Below are positions 5,305 to 7,248 of a stretch of 7,248 nucleotides of DNA, one piece after another. The position numbers were made by a program, and so were the translations under genes. The stretch's first letter is position 1. Each line of letters begins with the position of its first letter. The notes under the pieces are model-generated. The model was not told the origin of the DNA, did not search any database, and saw only the letters and a list, made by a program, of their open reading frames with translations. Source of the stretch: an uncultured Helicobacter sp. (GTDB lineage: Bacteria; Campylobacterota; Campylobacteria; Campylobacterales; Helicobacteraceae); contig CALVBL010000037.1 of the NCBI GenBank assembly GCA_944325775.1, positions 1 to 7,248 of the forward strand, in the 5' to 3' direction.

Positions 5305-6798
5305 ATGAAAAACAAAACATCGTTAGTGTTAGCAGGATTGCTCAATGCAAGCTTGCTTAGTTCAGGACTACTCATAGCTGATGAAGCGCAAAGTGCGCAA
5401 AACGCGCATGGTAGCGCACAAAATGCACAGAGCACAGTGTCGCAATCATCAAATGAATCCAAAAAAACCATAAGCCAATTTTTTGAAGGAATGGAAGCTA
5501 AAGGCTTTGCGCGTATGAGATTCACCACGATAGAGGGTCCGGGTGGCGGTGGCGCAGATGGGCAACATCGATTTCGCATCGATCTCACTTCAGGCAAAGT
5601 CGATGGCTGGAGTCTCACCACAGGGCTAATGTTTAACTATGGTAGCTCAAACCCAACAGATGGGAGCAACTCAAATGGTGCTGCACAAGGCTCTATGGCG
5701 GTGGTAATGGGCAAGGAGTTTAATGACAGATTTGGTATCTCACAGCTCTCTATCAATAAAGAAATCACTGGCGAGAATACTGAAGCCGAGTTTCGCGCGG
5801 GGCGCATTTCGATGGATTCAGTCTTTAGCGACAAGGTAACTGATATAGGCACAGGCGGTGTCGCCAAACTCCAAGTGGGCAAGACAAAACTCGCACTCAA
5901 TCTCTATGATAGCTGGATCACAAGCCATATCATTTACAACTTCCGCGGCGATACTGCTAATGGTGGCGTGGGCTTAGGTGCTGGAAATGTCAATGAAGGC
6001 TCTCTAGGCAATGGACTAGCTATGCTCTCTGTGAGCGGGGATAAACTTGGGGGCTTTAGCTATAATGTCTCTTTGGGCTATGCTAATAGGCTTTTAGACT
6101 ATATGGCGTTTGGTGAAGCCAAGTATGACTTCGGGGGATTCTATGTGTTAGGACAAATCTCGGCAGCTGGTATGACAAATAATCCTAATTTCATGACAGG
6201 TGCTGGGGATTATCTAGGCAGCGACTGGGGATTCACCCTACGAGCTGGGCAAGGCGTGGATAAATACAATGGCTTTGGCAACACCGACTGGGCGAAAAAC
6301 CGCGGTATCTACAACCTCCAAGTCGGCTACAAAAACAAAGAAAAACCATTCTCATTCAAGCTCGGCTATCTGGGAAGCTTTGGCGATGGCTATGGCACAC
6401 TGCTTGATCACAAAGGCGGGATCAATGTCGCTGGGAAATTTTGGATAAACAGCTATGATGCGACCAATGAGGGCTTTGGGATCATGGGCGGTGGCGGACG
6501 CGCTGGCTCTAGCATACAGGTGGGCTATCTCGCACTTGAATACGCGCTGGGCAAATCATGGAAACTAGGGCTAGATTACTCACTCATCGGAGGAAACAAT
6601 AGCTATCCGTATGTAGAATCTGTGCTATCAGCAGAAGATCTAGCAGACACACAAAATGGCATGGGCATCACATTCCACGAGATCGCTCCATCAATCACCT
6701 ATAAAATCGGTAGGGTTACCGCCACCGCATACTATGGGCAAAATGTCGGCGATGTCAATTATGGCAAGGGACGCGTAGAAATGCGCTATGACTTTTAG
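5305..6798 (+). CDS. Major outer membrane protein (MOMP)-type porin
   Basis: A 497-residue outer-membrane beta-barrel. A basic-hydrophobic signal peptide covers about residues 1-25 (MKNKTSLVLAGLLNASLLSS, then GLLIA). A polar linker (26-53) follows, with a seven-residue tandem repeat, SAQNAHG then SAQNAQS. From about 65 on, the protein alternates short amphipathic strands with Gly/Asn-rich loops and ends in RYDF, the terminal aromatic residue recognised by the BAM machinery. The layout GFARMRF ... HRFRIDL ... ISQLSI ... AEFRAGR ... YDSW resembles Campylobacter MOMP/PorA, a trimeric cation-selective porin; the exact Helicobacter family is an inference, and Hof-type or OprD-like porins are alternatives. 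It is transcribed alone, divergent from the accD operon. The large loops (about 213-236 and 286-334) are likely surface-exposed. Confidence 0.85.
   Translation: MKNKTSLVLAGLLNASLLSSGLLIADEAQSAQNAHGSAQNAQSTVSQSSNESKKTISQFFEGMEAKGFARMRFTTIEGPGGGGADGQHRFRIDLTSGKVDGWSLTTGLMFNYGSSNPTDGSNSNGAAQGSMAVVMGKEFNDRFGISQLSINKEITGENTEAEFRAGRISMDSVFSDKVTDIGTGGVAKLQVGKTKLALNLYDSWITSHIIYNFRGDTANGGVGLGAGNVNEGSLGNGLAMLSVSGDKLGGFSYNVSLGYANRLLDYMAFGEAKYDFGGFYVLGQISAAGMTNNPNFMTGAGDYLGSDWGFTLRAGQGVDKYNGFGNTDWAKNRGIYNLQVGYKNKEKPFSFKLGYLGSFGDGYGTLLDHKGGINVAGKFWINSYDATNEGFGIMGGGGRAGSSIQVGYLALEYALGKSWKLGLDYSLIGGNNSYPYVESVLSAEDLADTQNGMGITFHEIAPSITYKIGRVTATAYYGQNVGDVNYGKGRVEMRYDF
5392..5433 (+). repeat. Two 21-bp imperfect tandem units in the porin linker
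   Basis: Units 5392-5412 and 5413-5433 encode SAQNAHG and SAQNAQS. The first five residues are identical, but codons differ at several third positions, so the copies are old or held by selection. It lies just after the signal peptide, in a mature N-terminal extension that is probably periplasmic. Confidence 0.6.
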
Positions 6799-6800
6799 GT

Positions 6801-6821
6801 CTTAGATCCTAAGGGTTTTTT
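6801..6821 (+). terminator. Weak intrinsic terminator after the porin
   Basis: CTTAG (6801-6805) pairs with CTAAG (6809-6813) across a three-base loop, then GG and a run of six T (6816-6821). It begins 3 nt after the porin stop TAG (6796-6798). The short AT-rich stem makes it weak, but the T-run and position fit a Rho-independent terminator. The perfect hairpin at 6832-6848 may back it up. Confidence 0.55.
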
Positions 6822-6831
6822 ATAGATTTTC

Positions 6832-6848
6832 CTAGATTCTGAATCTAG
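6832..6848. repeat. Perfect GAATCT palindrome downstream of the porin
   Basis: CTAGATTC (6832-6839) and GAATCTAG (6841-6848) are exact inverted copies around a single T. Each arm holds the AGATTC/GAATCT word that is over-represented throughout the window. It lies 33 bp after the porin stop codon. Confidence 0.75.
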
Positions 6849-6852
6849 CCAC

Positions 6853-6887
6853 TTAGATTCACAAGCCAAAGGTCTTTTGGAATCTAA
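6853..6887. repeat. Inverted GAATCT pair with nested stem
   Basis: TTAGATT (6853-6859) pairs with AATCTAA (6881-6887). Inside it, CCAAA (6866-6870) pairs with TTTGG (6876-6880) around a five-base loop, leaving a six-base bulge on the left side. The structure is the second of four GAATCT-based inverted pairs in this intergenic region. Confidence 0.6.
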
Positions 6888-7139
6888 AACCAAAATAGAT
6901 TCAAATCTAGCTCCTCAAAATCTCTCTTCCTACGAATACTACAGAATCCCCGTATCTTGTGTCTTATGCGAGAGAGGGAAGGGACTTAAATGTGCAAGTA
7001 TAGGCGAGTGGCTCTGACACACACATGACTACCTCTTGGGTGGGCAAGCCTTTAAGCCTATCCCTCCACCCCGACTGCTTTAATGATGCGTTCTACACAC
7101 AGAATCTATGTTATTTGATTTTTGCTTTGCATTAATTGG
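6888..7139. other. Intergenic region with no supported gene
   Basis: No open frame with family features is seen on either strand. The stretch 6961-7080 looks more GC-rich than its AT-rich flanks and holds a possible stem GGGTGG (7038-7043) / CCACCC (7066-7071) with a 22-base loop. Two further GAATCT words lie at 6897-6902 (as AGATTC) and 7102-7107. It could hold a small RNA or a decayed gene; nothing visible proves either. I saw no tRNA-like or SRP-RNA-like motif. Confidence 0.4.
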
Positions 7140-7164
7140 CAGAATCTAAAACTTTAAGATTCTG
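7140..7164. repeat. Inverted GAATCT pair, 8-bp perfect stem
   Basis: CAGAATCT (7140-7147) and AGATTCTG (7157-7164) are exact inverted copies with a nine-base spacer. No T-run follows directly on either strand, so it is not a typical intrinsic terminator. Confidence 0.7.
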
Positions 7165-7173
7165 TATTTGGAG

Positions 7174-7200
7174 TGTTAGATTCAACCTTAGAATCTAACA
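7174..7200. repeat. Inverted GAATCT pair, 10-bp perfect stem
   Basis: TGTTAGATTC (7174-7183) and GAATCTAACA (7191-7200) are exact inverted copies with a seven-base spacer, the longest stem in the window. It lies 6 nt past the stop codon of the minus-strand gene at the right edge, where a terminator would be expected, but there is no U-tract. Confidence 0.75.
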
Positions 7201-7206
7201 TCTATA

Positions 7207-7248
7207 CTAAAACTTCTTCTTCTCCACATCAGCAAGTATCTCACTGGC
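7207..7248 (-). CDS. C-terminal end of an unidentified minus-strand gene
   Basis: Read on the minus strand from the right edge, 13 codons give ASEILADVEKKKF followed by TAG (7207-7209). The amphipathic, charged ending is typical of a real helical C-terminus, and the 10-bp hairpin just past the stop fits a gene end. I do not recognise the family, and the fragment is too short to name. It would converge on the porin, leaving a 408-bp gap between the two stop codons. The same bases are also open on the plus strand, but without a start codon. Confidence 0.5.
   Translation of the reverse strand, partial: ASEILADVEKKKF

Noticed and set aside
5262..5621. 119-codon open frame on the minus strand
   Set aside because: Antisense to the porin start and signal peptide; its Cys/Ala-rich stretch is the mirror of the SAQNA repeat.
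6964..7026. 20-codon minus-strand frame with AGAGG 5 nt before its ATG
   Set aside because: Too short, with no homology signal and Ser/Pro-rich random-looking sequence; the ribosome-site match alone is not enough.
6832..7200. CRISPR array
   Set aside because: The repeated units are only 6-10 bases, occur in both orientations at irregular spacing, and there are no uniform spacers or cas genes.

Overview
The window looks like chromosomal DNA of a Campylobacterota (epsilonproteobacterial) species, most likely an enterohepatic-type Helicobacter. The evidence is the AT-leaning composition, a Campylobacter-MOMP-type porin, and a housekeeping gene order that, from memory, matches the Campylobacter jejuni Cj0124c-Cj0128c block (IMPase family, accD, rlmH, dksA-like, membrane protein). 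The species assignment is inference.

Layout. Positions 1-106 (+) hold the C-terminal end of bioA (biotin synthesis). A short symmetric hairpin at 137-150 lies between it and the convergent gene glcD and can serve as terminator for both. From 5063 down to 142 runs one tight minus-strand operon in transcription order: an inositol-monophosphatase/CysQ-family phosphatase, accD (acetyl-CoA carboxylase beta), rlmH (23S rRNA methyltransferase), a DksA-like zinc-finger protein, a two-TM membrane protein of unknown function, and glcD (FAD-linked 2-hydroxyacid oxidase). Spacings are +2, -26, +19, +23 and +8 nt, which argues for cotranscription and in places translational coupling. A divergent intergenic region (5064-5304) carries candidate promoters for both directions, a small hairpin and three phased octamers. 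The plus-strand porin fills 5305-6798 and is followed by a weak intrinsic terminator. The region 6799-7206 shows no convincing gene but is packed with inverted copies of the word GAATCT. The last 42 bases appear to be the 3' end of another minus-strand gene, convergent with the porin.

How it works together. The operon mixes growth-linked functions: fatty-acid initiation (AccD), ribosome maturation (RlmH), transcriptional response to nutrient state (DksA-like), nucleotide/inositol phosphate turnover and an envelope protein of unknown role, with glycolate/D-lactate type oxidation at the distal end. The divergent porin is the main outer-membrane protein candidate.

Most interesting signals. (1) The hexamer GAATCT/AGATTC occurs 34 times by hand count, against about 3.5 expected by chance. 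Ten copies lie in the last 450 bases, where they pair into several perfect hairpins. (2) The DksA-like protein has Val where E. coli DksA has the functionally critical Ala76. (3) Three near-identical octamers at about one-helical-turn spacing sit in front of the porin. No clearly new multi-gene system is visible; the GAATCT word pattern is the best candidate for something undescribed.
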